The notes under the pieces: model-generated | Databases searched by the model: none | Told to the model about the DNA's origin: nothing | What the model saw: only the letters and a program-made list of their open reading frames with translations | Program-made: the position numbers and the translations under genes | Assembly: GCA_035544895.1 (NCBI GenBank) | Contig: DASZZM010000031.1 | Location: forward strand, 62,001-126,000 | From: JASLEW01 sp035544895 | GTDB taxonomy: Bacteria; Acidobacteriota; Thermoanaerobaculia; Multivoradales; UBA5704 | Direction of reading: 5' to 3' | DNA length: 64,000 nucleotides | Shown: positions 56,555 through 64,000 of the stretch, one piece after another | How the letters are laid out: each line of letters opens with the position of its first letter | Numbering within the stretch: the first letter of the stretch is position 1

Positions 56555-57775
56555 CTACACGGACTCAGGGACGCCGAGGAGCCCGAAGACCTCCCTCACC
56601 TGCGCCCAGCCGATACGCATGAGAAACGTGTTGTTGCGGCCGTAGGACTTGCTGCCGAGGATGAAGAAACCAGGCTCGGGATTGACCAGTGTGTCAGCGC
56701 CGTGCGAGGTCTGCGTCAGGCAGTCGCCTCCCGCCGCTCCGAGAAGGGCGGCGGAGAGCTTGATCGGGCCGCATGTCGCATAGCACTCGTGCACTTGGAG
56801 CTGGCGGTAGAGCAGGTGGTCGCCGACCGAGCCGGTGAGCGAGAGGATGTGGTCGACCTCCACTTTCTCGGTGCCGGCGGCGGTGCGCAGGCCGACCACG
56901 AAGCGCCCGTTCGGCCGGGCAATCTCTTCGACCGTGGCGCCGCGCCGCGCCGCGACGGCAGGGGAAGCCCCCCCGGCCAGCTCTCCTGCCTCGGCCGCCA
57001 AGCGCGCCCGCGCGGGCAGCGGGTCGCCGGCGGGACTGCCCCAGTCCGGCTCGGGCCGCCGCAGGACCCACAGCACCCGCGTGCCCGGCGCTTCGCGCGC
57101 CAGCTCGGCCAGGCCGCGGGCCGCGGTCTGCGCCGAGTGTCCGGAGCCGGCCAGGAGGACCGCTCCGCCGGCCCAGGAGGAGGCCTCGCGCGGCAGGTCC
57201 GGGATGGCGCGGCGTATCCGCGCCGCCAGCGCCCCCTCGCCTGGCGCCGGGATTCCCGCGTCGCCGAGGCTGTTGGGGCAGCCGTACGTGCCCGTGGTGT
57301 CGATCACCACGTCGGCGGTCTCCACCCACTCGTAGCCGCAGCCGTCGCCGAGGAGCAGGCGGAAGGCATGGCGTCCGCGCTCGGCGGTCGAGATCTCCTC
57401 GTGCTTGAGCAGCCCTTGGCGTCCGACCGAGCGGACGGTGGTGCCGAGACGGAGGCGGGGCGCGATGACCGGGAGGGAGGCGAGTCGGTCATAGAGCCGC
57501 TCGGCGACCTCGAGCCCGGTCGGGCACTCGCCGCCAGCCGGCGGGCCGGCCGGCGTGGCGCCGGCGCGGGTCAGATGCCGGCGCATGCGCGGCGACACGT
57601 TCATGTCCCAGGGGGTGAACAGCCGGACATGGCCCCAAGCGCGCAGGTGTCCGGCCACTCTCGGCGCGGCGTCGTAGAGGCTGAAGGCGAAGCCGGCGTC
57701 GGCCGCGGCGAGGGCGGCCTCGAGCCCGGTGGGACCGGCGCCCAGGATGGCGATGTGCGGTGCTGCGGCCCTCAT
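56555..57775 (-). CDS. FAD/NAD(P)-binding flavoprotein of unknown role
   Basis: 406 residues. The first Rossmann motif is IAILGAGPTGLEAALAAADAGFAFSLYDAAP; HVRLFTPWDMNVSPRMRRHL resembles the substrate loop of CzcO-type monooxygenases. A second dinucleotide site is GGAVLLAGSGHSAQTAARGLAEL. The C-terminus reads FFILGSKSYGRNNTFLMRIGWAQVREVFGLL. Ten bases separate it from hemH, 13 from the phosphoesterase upstream. The substrate cannot be named. Confidence 0.8.
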   Translation of the reverse strand: MRAAAPHIAILGAGPTGLEAALAAADAGFAFSLYDAAPRVAGHLRAWGHVRLFTPWDMNVSPRMRRHLTRAGATPAGPPAGGECPTGLEVAERLYDRLASLPVIAPRLRLGTTVRSVGRQGLLKHEEISTAERGRHAFRLLLGDGCGYEWVETADVVIDTTGTYGCPNSLGDAGIPAPGEGALAARIRRAIPDLPREASSWAGGAVLLAGSGHSAQTAARGLAELAREAPGTRVLWVLRRPEPDWGSPAGDPLPARARLAAEAGELAGGASPAVAARRGATVEEIARPNGRFVVGLRTAAGTEKVEVDHILSLTGSVGDHLLYRQLQVHECYATCGPIKLSAALLGAAGGDCLTQTSHGADTLVNPEPGFFILGSKSYGRNNTFLMRIGWAQVREVFGLLGVPESV

Positions 57776-57788
57776 GAAGAGCTCCTTC

Positions 57789-58790
57789 TCAAAAACGTGA
57801 AGCGGCGCGCTCGCGGGCGGGAAGGATCTCCAGGCAGGTGGTCCACCAGCCGGTCAGGATGGTCTCGACGAACTCCTCCGGCAGCCCCTCGCCGCGCATC
57901 TCGGCAGCGAGCGCCTGGTGATTGTAGGACAGGGGCACGAGCTCGACCGTCAGGCCGCCCCCCCGGCTCGCCGTCAGCAGCGCGTACCAGACCTGCGTCC
58001 GGCCGTCGTTGGCCGGCCGGCCGATCACTCCGACATTGACCACGTCCCTGCCTGACGGCAGGCGGCGATGCCAGTGCAGGCCGGTGTGGGTGCAGAGCAA
58101 CCCGTCGCAGCGGGCCTGGTCGAGCAGCACTTCGAGGAATGGCTCCGGCGAGGTGGAACGGAAGAGGAACTCGTTGACCCGGCGCGGCGAGCCATGGACG
58201 AGGAGGACCTCGCGGGCGCCGACGCGCACGCGTCGCCGCGGCGGCAGCGTCCCCATCCAGGCCTTGAGCTCGGGCGAGCAGCGCGAGAAGGTGTAGCCGT
58301 AGGAGATCCTGGCGAAGAGGTTGTCGCGCGGGTCGGTGTAACCGCAGTTGCAATCCTCTCGGCCGGAGGCGAGCGACTGCTCGTAGTTGCCCTGGATGCA
58401 CAGCACGCCGCCGGCGGCGATCAGAGGCCAGACCTTGTCGGGGTTCGGCCCGAAGCCGCCCAGGTCGCCAAGGCAGTAGACGGCCTCCGCCTGCCGGCGC
58501 GCCGCGTCCTCGAGCAGCGCCGCCAGCGCCTGGTGATTGCTGTAGACGCCGCCGCAGACGGCGATGCGGGTAAAGGGACCTTCGCGCGGGGTGGCGTCGC
58601 GGCGTGGGGCCTTGTAGGCGAGCAGCGCCGCGGCGCGCCCCCCCGGCGCCAGCTCGACCCCCGCCTGCGCCGCGGCGGCCCGGAAGGCGCCCAGGGGGAC
58701 CAGCTTCTCGCCCCAGGTGGCCAGGCCGCGGTGTCTGGCGAGCTTCTCCCGCGCCAGTCTGGCGCGGTCGGCGGGCGGCTGAAGAGACAT
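57789..58790 (-). CDS. calcineurin-like metallophosphoesterase
   Basis: 333 residues. RIAVCGGVYSNHQALAALLEDA (altered first metal motif, GG-N-H instead of D-x-H), VYCLGDLGGFGPNP (GD-x-x), CIQGNYEQSLASG (GN-Y rather than GN-H), VLLVHGSPRRVNEFLF and LLCTHTGLHWHRRL (H-x-H/T). N-terminal residues 1-70 are helical and basic. Several metal ligands deviate from the consensus, so activity needs proof. An extra Cys-rich stretch (EDCNCGYTDP, SRCSPEL) is unusual. Confidence 0.8.
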   Translation of the reverse strand: MSLQPPADRARLAREKLARHRGLATWGEKLVPLGAFRAAAAQAGVELAPGGRAAALLAYKAPRRDATPREGPFTRIAVCGGVYSNHQALAALLEDAARRQAEAVYCLGDLGGFGPNPDKVWPLIAAGGVLCIQGNYEQSLASGREDCNCGYTDPRDNLFARISYGYTFSRCSPELKAWMGTLPPRRRVRVGAREVLLVHGSPRRVNEFLFRSTSPEPFLEVLLDQARCDGLLCTHTGLHWHRRLPSGRDVVNVGVIGRPANDGRTQVWYALLTASRGGGLTVELVPLSYNHQALAAEMRGEGLPEEFVETILTGWWTTCLEILPARERAASRF

Positions 58791-58808
58791 GGCGGATCGG
58801 GCTGCCGA

Positions 58809-59711
58809 TCAGGTCTTGCAGCTCACTCCGTAGGCGTGGCAGGTCCAGCAGGCGGAATGGCCGAGAGGATAGCTGCCGAGGGTGTCGGCGATCGTCTCTC
58901 CCATCCGGGCCGCAGGCTCGTTGACCAGAATCGGGCAGACCCAGACTCCCTGATCGGTCACCATCCGGCAGGAGCTGCACTGCAGGTGGTCCCAGCTCCC
59001 ATCCGGCGCATCTTCGGCGCGCAGGCGCTGCCAGCTCTCGTAGGCGTTGCTGCGCTCCGCCTCGGCGCCGAGCTTGAAGACCGGCAGGATCTTGAGCCGC
59101 GGACGCTCGATGCCCAGCTCTGACAGCAGGCCGAAGAACATCGCCTTGCCGGAATCGCTGGCCGCCTCGGGGCAGACTTCGCTGACCGTGATCACCGGGT
59201 TGAGCCCCGCCGCGACAAGGTTGCGCACGCCGGCGAGGATGCGCTCGAAGCTCCCCTTGCCGCGGATCGGATCGTTGGTCGCCGCGTCAAAGCCGTCGAG
59301 CGACACGCGCAAGTCGAGCGAATAGTCGGCGCCGTCGGCCAGCGCCTTGAGGCGGGCGCAGCGGGCCGGGTCGAGCAGCAGCCCGTTGGTCAGTACGGTG
59401 GCCGGGCCTTGCTCGAGCGTCGCCGCCAGGATCGCCTCCATCGAAGGGTTGAGGAACGGCTCGCCGCCGGTGAAGTAGTACTCCTTGACCCCCAGCCCGC
59501 GGGCCTCGGCCAGGTAGCGCTTCACCTCCTCGAGCCGCATCATCTCGTGGGTATGGTTCGTTGGCGAGCACGAGATGAAGCAGTGCGTGCAAGCCAGGTT
59601 GCACAACGTGCCGCCCACCTGGAACCACAGCGTATCGAGCGCCCGCAATTTGACTTGCGGGGTCGCCGCGGACGTGTCCGCCGCCGTGCCGATACGATCG
59701 ATGAGCGTCAT
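58809..59711 (-). CDS. radical SAM protein with C-terminal cysteine cluster
   Basis: 300 residues from the ATG at 59711. LWFQVGGTLCNLACTHCFISCSP carries the CxxxCxxC that binds the SAM [4Fe-4S] cluster. EYYFTGGEPFLNPSMEAIL, TVLTNGLLL and DLRVSLDGFDAATNDPIRGKGSFERI are standard. The C-terminal part has CSSCRMVTDQGVWVCPILVN and SACWTCHAYGVSC, a SPASM-like set for auxiliary clusters. First gene of a five-gene minus-strand operon with phosphoesterase, flavoprotein, hemH and DUF2911. Confidence 0.88.
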   Translation of the reverse strand: MTLIDRIGTAADTSAATPQVKLRALDTLWFQVGGTLCNLACTHCFISCSPTNHTHEMMRLEEVKRYLAEARGLGVKEYYFTGGEPFLNPSMEAILAATLEQGPATVLTNGLLLDPARCARLKALADGADYSLDLRVSLDGFDAATNDPIRGKGSFERILAGVRNLVAAGLNPVITVSEVCPEAASDSGKAMFFGLLSELGIERPRLKILPVFKLGAEAERSNAYESWQRLRAEDAPDGSWDHLQCSSCRMVTDQGVWVCPILVNEPAARMGETIADTLGSYPLGHSACWTCHAYGVSCKT

Positions 59712-59831
59712 GGCAGGAGCCCGGGCGGCCCGCCCGCAGAGACTCTCCCGAGATGCAAACGGCCCGCGAGCCCTCAGTCTATACGGTTTGTCCCCACGCC
59801 CCGGATCAGCGGCTGCTATGATCGGGCTCCC

Positions 59832-60242
59832 GTGAAGAGATTCCTGCTCCTTGCGCTGCCGCTGCTGGTCCTCACCATGGCGGTCTTTCACTTCGCGGTG
59901 GCGGCGCTCGGCCGCGCCCCCGATCTCTCGGGCGCGCGTCTGGCCGGGCCGGGACCGCAGTCCTGGGCGGTGGCCGGCGCCTGGCTGCTCGAGTCGCTGG
60001 CGCTCGCCGCCCTGTTCCTGCTGGTGCAGGGCGTCGCCGGCGGGCGGCTGCTCAACGGCTTGCTGACCGGGTGGATCGCCTGGGTCTTCCGCGGCCCGCT
60101 CCTGGTGATCTCGGTGGTGACCTTGGCGGGGCAGCCCGCCGCTCCCTGGTGGTCGCTGACTCTCGGCTGGTTGCTCCTCTACTCCATCTGCGGGCTCCTG
60201 CTCGGGTTCCTGGCGTCGGCCTCCGGGTTGCCGCCGAGCTAG
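59832..60242 (+). CDS. polytopic membrane protein, unknown
   Basis: 136 residues from a GTG start (MKRFLLLALPLLVLTMAVFHFAVAALG). Four hydrophobic segments: 4-27, 47-66, 74-93 and 105-131, with few charged residues. No family recognised. It is divergent from the radical SAM gene (120 bp between starts) and lies 130 bp before the polyketide synthase; a role in that cluster is possible but unproven. Confidence 0.65.
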   Translation: MKRFLLLALPLLVLTMAVFHFAVAALGRAPDLSGARLAGPGPQSWAVAGAWLLESLALAALFLLVQGVAGGRLLNGLLTGWIAWVFRGPLLVISVVTLAGQPAAPWWSLTLGWLLLYSICGLLLGFLASASGLPPS

Positions 60243-60372
60243 CCGCCTACCGCGGCCAGGAACCTTTCGCGCGCCGGGGGGGACTCACCTGCTGGGCGGT
60301 TATTCCCCCTGTGCTAGCCTTCGCACGAGCTGGCAAACACGATGGATCTCTCTCGCCCGCGACCGTAGCCTC

Positions 60373-61422
60373 TTGAAGATCGCCGCCGTCGGGAGGGCGC
60401 TCCCGCCCCACTACTACGACCAGGACACGTTGCTGGCAGCGCTGCGGCGGCGCTGGGCCGATCGCCACTTCAACTCCGCCCGTCTCGAGCGCCTGCATAA
60501 GAACGTCCTGGTCGGGGGCCGCCATCTGGCGCTGCCGATCGAGGAGTATGCCGGGCTGACCAGCTGGGGCAAGGCCAACGACGCCTGGATCCGGGTGGGG
60601 CAGGAAGTGGGCGCGGCGGCGGTGCTGGACGCCCTCGCCCGTGCCGGCCTGCATCCCTCCGAGGTCGACGCCCTCTTCTTCGTCACCGTGACCGGAGTCG
60701 CCACACCGTCGCTCGACGCCCGGCTGATCAACCGACTCGGGCTGCCGCCGCGGGTCAAACGGGTGCCGATCTTCGGCTTGGGCTGCGTGGCCGGCGCGGC
60801 CGGGATCGCCAGGGCCGCCGACTACGTGCGCGCCTACCCCGGCGAGGTGGCGGTGCTGCTCTCGGTCGAGCTCTGCTCGCTGACCCTGCAACCCGAGGAT
60901 ATGTCGATTCCCAACCTCATCGCCTCGGGCCTGTTCGGCGACGGCGCCGCGGCCGTGCCGGTGGTGGGCGAGCGGCGCGCCGCGGCCGGCCCGCGCATCG
61001 TCGCCACCCGCTCGGTCTTCTACCCCGGCTCCGAGAGAGTCATGGGCTGGGACATCTCCGAAGACGGCTTCCGCATCGTGCTCTCGGCCGACGTGCCGCA
61101 GATGGTGCGCGACCACCTGTGCCGCGATGTCGACGGCTTCCTGGCCGATCATGGGCTGACGCGGGCCGACATCGCCTCCTGGGTGTGCCATCCAGGCGGT
61201 CCCAAGGTGCTCGAAGCGATGGAGGAGACGCTCGAGCTCCCCTGCGGCGCCTTGGCCGCCACCTGGAAGAGCCTGCGCGAGGTGGGCAACCTCTCCTCTA
61301 CGTCTGTGCTGCTGGTGCTCGGCGACACCATGGAGGCACACCGGCCCGAGCCGGGGAGCGCGGGGCTGCTGCTCGCCATGGGCCCCGGATTCTGCTCGGA
61401 GCTGGTGCTGCTGCGCTGGTGA
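60373..61422 (+). CDS. type III polyketide synthase (chalcone/stilbene synthase-like)
   Basis: 349 residues from a TTG start (no other start fits). Thiolase-fold enzyme with the Cys-His-Asn triad: FGLGCVAGAAGIARAADY (Cys), ASWVCHPGGPKVLEAMEE (His) and LREVGNLSSTSVLLVLGDTM (Asn). GVATPSLDARLINRLGLPPRVKRVPI is typical of bacterial alkylpyrone/alkylresorcinol synthases. It would condense a fatty-acyl starter with malonyl-CoA units. The following methyltransferase, acyl carrier protein and fatty-acyl-AMP ligase fit such a pathway. Confidence 0.9.
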   Translation: MKIAAVGRALPPHYYDQDTLLAALRRRWADRHFNSARLERLHKNVLVGGRHLALPIEEYAGLTSWGKANDAWIRVGQEVGAAAVLDALARAGLHPSEVDALFFVTVTGVATPSLDARLINRLGLPPRVKRVPIFGLGCVAGAAGIARAADYVRAYPGEVAVLLSVELCSLTLQPEDMSIPNLIASGLFGDGAAAVPVVGERRAAAGPRIVATRSVFYPGSERVMGWDISEDGFRIVLSADVPQMVRDHLCRDVDGFLADHGLTRADIASWVCHPGGPKVLEAMEETLELPCGALAATWKSLREVGNLSSTSVLLVLGDTMEAHRPEPGSAGLLLAMGPGFCSELVLLRW

Positions 61423-61434
61423 GGAGCCGCGGCG

Positions 61435-62022
61435 ATGAGGGGCTTTCTCGGACTGGACAGCCGGCTCCTCTTCACCGCGCTCGTGGGGTCGATCGCCCTG
61501 CTGCGCCTAGCCGAGCTGCGCCTGGCACGGCGTCACTACGCCGCCCTCATCGCCGGCGGCGGCCGCGAGGTCGCGCCCGGCCACTACCGCGTGATGGTGC
61601 TGCTGCATGCCGGCTTCCTGCTCGCCTGCCCCCTCGAGGTGTGGCTGCTCGGCCGGCCGCTCCGGCCTTCCCTGACGCTGGCGATGCTCGCGGCACTGGC
61701 TCTCGCCATGGGGCTGCGTTACTGGGCGATCGCGACCCTGGGCGAGCGCTGGACCACCCGCATCGTCTGCCTGCCCGGGGCGCCCGCCGTAGTGCGCGGA
61801 CCCTACCGCTGGATCCGCCACCCCAACTACCTGGCGGTCGTTATCGAGATGGCCGCCCTGCCGCTGGTGCACGGCGCCTGGGCGAGCGCCGCGGTGTTCA
61901 GCCTCGCCAACGCCCTGGTGCTGCGCGTGCGCATCGGGGCCGAGGAGCGGGCCCTGGCGAGCTGCTCGGACTACGCCGCCGCCTTCGCGGGCCGGCCGAG
62001 GCTCGTTCCGGGACGGAGATGA
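61435..62022 (+). CDS. isoprenylcysteine-carboxyl-methyltransferase-family membrane enzyme
   Basis: 195 residues, about four membrane segments. GLRYWAIATLGERWTTRIVCLPGAPAVVRGPYRWIRHPNYLAVVIEMAALPLVHG is the ICMT/PEMT core (RHPNYL binds SAM), and EERALASCSDYAAAFAGRPRLVPG is the family end. Members next to type III PKS genes (as in Bacillus bpsA-bpsB) methylate the hydroxyl of alkylpyrones; that role is inferred. Stop overlaps the ACP start by 4 bp. Confidence 0.88.
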   Translation: MRGFLGLDSRLLFTALVGSIALLRLAELRLARRHYAALIAGGGREVAPGHYRVMVLLHAGFLLACPLEVWLLGRPLRPSLTLAMLAALALAMGLRYWAIATLGERWTTRIVCLPGAPAVVRGPYRWIRHPNYLAVVIEMAALPLVHGAWASAAVFSLANALVLRVRIGAEERALASCSDYAAAFAGRPRLVPGRR

Positions 62023-62276
62023 GCGGCGATATCCTGGAGGGCATCGCCCAGGTGGCGCGGGAGCACCTCGGCTGGGAAGGTCCTCTCGACCGCGGGATGC
62101 GCCTGGTCGAGGACCTGCGGCTCGACTCGATTCGTCTGCTGACCCTGGCGGCCGAAGTGGAGAATCGGTTCCGCGTCCTGCTCGACGAGGCGGACGAGGC
62201 CGAGATCGAGACTGTCGGCGATCTCGAGGACGTGGTGCGGAGGAAGCTCGGCCGGGCGCCCGGTGACGAGCGATAG
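62019..62276 (+). CDS. acyl carrier protein
   Basis: 85 residues: ILEGIAQVAREHLGWEGPLDRGMRLVEDLRLDSIRLLTLAAEVENRF, with Ser in LDSI as the phosphopantetheine attachment site, and ETVGDLEDVVRRKLG as the last helix. The DSI (rather than DSL) form is seen in stand-alone carriers of lipid and polyketide clusters. It likely receives a fatty acid from the next gene's ligase. Confidence 0.9.
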   Translation: MSGDILEGIAQVAREHLGWEGPLDRGMRLVEDLRLDSIRLLTLAAEVENRFRVLLDEADEAEIETVGDLEDVVRRKLGRAPGDER

Positions 62277-62282
62277 TGATCA

Positions 62283-64000
62283 ATGCGGGCTGAGACGGTC
62301 AACGACTACCTGGAGCGGGCGGGCCGCCATCCCGAGGGCGGCCTGCGCCTGCTCGACCGCAACGAGCGCGCGCGCTGGGCGGGCTGGGCGGAGGTGCGCG
62401 AGCGCGCTCTCGCGGTCTGCGGCGGCCTGCAGGCGCTCGGCGTCCGGCGCGGTGAGAGGGTGGCCCTGGTCTTTCCGACCGGGCTCGACTTCTTCACCGC
62501 TTTCTTCGGCATCCTCCTCGCGGGGGCGGTGCCCGTCCCCCTCTATCCGCCGGTGCGGCTCGGCCGCCTGAGCGAGTACCTGCGCCGCACCGCGCGCATG
62601 GTGGGGGCCGTCCGCGCCCGCCTGGTCCTGGCCGATCCGCGGGTCAAGCGGCTGCTCGGCACCGCGGTGGCCGCCGCGCCCGCCGAGAAAGGCTGCCGGA
62701 CCCTCGCCGAGCTGCCGCGCGAGCGCGGCGCCGTGGTGCGGCCGGAGGCGGGCGACCTCGCACTGGTGCAGTTCTCGTCGGGCACCACAGTCGCCCCCAA
62801 GGCAGTCGCCCTCAGCCACCGCGCGCTGGTCGCGCAGACCGAGATCTTGAACGGGTTCTGGCACGACAGCGCCGCGCTACGCCATAGCTGCGTGAGCTGG
62901 CTGCCCCTCTATCACGACATGGGACTCATCGGCTGCGTCCTGCCCGCACTGTCGCGCGACGCCTCGCTGACCCTGCTCCCGCCCGAGCTCTTCGTGGCGC
63001 GGCCGGCCCTCTGGCTGCGCGCCATCTCGCGCTACCGGGCGACCATCTCGCCCGCTCCCAACTTCGGCTACGGCCTGTGCGTAACCCGCGTCGCGGACTC
63101 CGAGATGGAGGGCGTCGACCTCTCCGGGTGGCGCACCGCGCTCAACGGCGCCGAGCCGGTCGCGCCGGTGGTACTCCGCGCCTTCATCGAGCGCTTCCGC
63201 CACAGCGGGCTCGATCCATCCGCGTTGACCCCGGTCTACGGCCTGTCGGAAGCGGCGCTGGCGGTCACCTTCTCTCCCCTCGGACGGCCGTTTCGCAGTT
63301 TGCGCTTCGACCGCGAAGCGCTCGCCCGCGAGGGCCTGGCGCGCCCGCGGCTGGAGGGGCGGGAGGTCGTATCGGTGGGCAGGCCGGTACCGGGGTTTCG
63401 CCTGCGCGTCCTCGACGCGGCCGGCGCCGAGCTGCCGGAGGGGAAGGTCGGACGAGTATGGGTGCGGGGACCGTCCCTGATGGAAGGCTACCTGGGGGAT
63501 CCGGAAGCGACGGCGCGCGTGATGCGCGGCGGCTGGCTGGACACCGGCGACCTCGGATTCATGTACCAGGAAGAGCTCTATCTGACCGGGCGCGCCAAGG
63601 ACGTCATCATCCTGCGCGGCCGCAATCACTCTCCCGAGGAGATCGAGCGCGCCGTCGACGGGGTGCCGGGGGCTCGCACCGGCTGCAGTGTGGCGGTGAG
63701 CTGGCTGCCCGAAGAGGCCGGCGGCGAGGTGCTGGCGCTCTTCGTCGAGCGCGCGCGGCAGGCCACCGCGCGGGAGATCGAGGCCCTGCCCGAGGCCTGC
63801 CGCGGCGCGGTCCTGGGTGCCACCGGGCTCGCCCTCGACCGGGTCGAAGTCCTGGAGCCGGGGACCCTGCCGCGCACCTCGTCGGGCAAGCTGCGGCGCG
63901 CCGAGGCGTTGCGCCTGTTCCTGGGTGGCGAGCTGGCGCCGCCGGCGCCGGTCACCGCCCTGCGCATGGCGGGAGCGATGGCGCGCTCCAGCCTGGCTTA
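62283..64000 (+). CDS. fatty-acyl-AMP ligase, complete except for the last base of its stop codon
   Basis: 572 codons are visible and the window ends in TA, most likely the start of a stop codon. ANL-superfamily motifs: LVQFSSGTTVAPKAVALSHRAL (P-loop), VSWLPLYHDMGLIGCVLPAL (FAAL type), TALNGAEPV, PVYGLSEAALAVTF, WLDTGDLGFMYQEELYLTGRAKDVIILRGRNHSPEEIE, RTSSGKLRR (catalytic Lys). The WLPLYHDMGLIG and RGRNHSPEEIE forms mark fatty-acyl-AMP ligases, which load acyl carriers rather than CoA, matching the carrier gene 6 bp upstream. Confidence 0.92.
   Translation, partial: MRAETVNDYLERAGRHPEGGLRLLDRNERARWAGWAEVRERALAVCGGLQALGVRRGERVALVFPTGLDFFTAFFGILLAGAVPVPLYPPVRLGRLSEYLRRTARMVGAVRARLVLADPRVKRLLGTAVAAAPAEKGCRTLAELPRERGAVVRPEAGDLALVQFSSGTTVAPKAVALSHRALVAQTEILNGFWHDSAALRHSCVSWLPLYHDMGLIGCVLPALSRDASLTLLPPELFVARPALWLRAISRYRATISPAPNFGYGLCVTRVADSEMEGVDLSGWRTALNGAEPVAPVVLRAFIERFRHSGLDPSALTPVYGLSEAALAVTFSPLGRPFRSLRFDREALAREGLARPRLEGREVVSVGRPVPGFRLRVLDAAGAELPEGKVGRVWVRGPSLMEGYLGDPEATARVMRGGWLDTGDLGFMYQEELYLTGRAKDVIILRGRNHSPEEIERAVDGVPGARTGCSVAVSWLPEEAGGEVLALFVERARQATAREIEALPEACRGAVLGATGLALDRVEVLEPGTLPRTSSGKLRRAEALRLFLGGELAPPAPVTALRMAGAMARSSLA

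Overview
The window is GC-rich bacterial chromosome, densely packed and rich in 4-bp ATGA/GTGA gene overlaps. Several features point to an uncultured Acidobacteriota-type lineage (Thermoanaerobaculia-like): a complete bacillithiol pathway, a dnaA-dnaN-recF-gyrB-gyrA origin block, a separate rpmH-rnpA-yidD-yidC-jag/rsmG-parA-parB block, and a RimK/zinc-protease/AspA-like cluster. This placement is an inference from gene content; no 16S rRNA gene is present.

Layout. 1-3 kb: two small membrane proteins, a tRNA-dihydrouridine synthase and a SUMF1-type protein, all on the minus strand. 3.1-7.9 kb: methyltransferase, bshC, bshB1, bshA and a membrane protein, forming one bacillithiol operon. 8-11.4 kb: tmRNA (encoded tag ANDNFALAA), mtnA, a trans-sulfuration enzyme and cutA. 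11.68-17.63 kb: an apparently intact 5.96-kb IS1595-type transposon, with near-perfect 25-bp terminal inverted repeats and an exact 8-bp target duplication (AGATCTTT). It carries a transposase and about ten passenger genes: a ribbon-helix-helix/DUF433/PIN toxin-antitoxin operon with a double palindromic operator, two XRE regulators, a membrane-anchored Dcd/dUTPase-fold protein and several small proteins. 18-22.5 kb: pyrF, two signal peptidases I and an alkaline-phosphatase-superfamily membrane protein. 22.6-28.8 kb: the parB/parA/rsmG (with parS sites), jag/yidC/yidD/rnpA/rpmH block. 29-32.7 kb: two tRNA-Ser genes, then the conserved tadA-SRP RNA-dnaX-ybaB-recR order. 32.7-36.9 kb: aminotransferase, P-loop kinase-like protein, double cNMP-domain protein, mutY.

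36.9-38.15 kb is a 1.3-kb non-coding region. It holds a 34-36-bp tandem repeat, one copy of a dispersed palindromic repeat, and three related 135-150-nt elements. Each element is closed by its own long helix and shares an internal CCCCU/AGGGG hairpin, with compensatory base changes between copies. This is the best candidate for something undescribed in the window, a structured RNA family. 38.2-40.6 kb: zinc protease/RimK/AspA-like operon. 40.7-50.2 kb: DnaA boxes, dnaA, dnaN, recF, gyrB, gyrA. 50.3-54.6 kb: CAAX protease, M20 peptidase, CYTH protein, sugar nucleotidyltransferase, HAD phosphatase. 54.6-59.7 kb (minus): radical SAM, metallophosphoesterase, flavoprotein, ferrochelatase, DUF2911 operon. 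60.4-64 kb: type III polyketide synthase, isoprenylcysteine-methyltransferase-like enzyme, acyl carrier protein and fatty-acyl-AMP ligase, a plausible alkylpyrone/alkylresorcinol pathway.

A four-copy palindromic intergenic repeat is scattered behind genes at 10.85, 34.62, 37.65 (inverted) and 47.52 kb. All functions come from motif recognition by eye; no database search was run.
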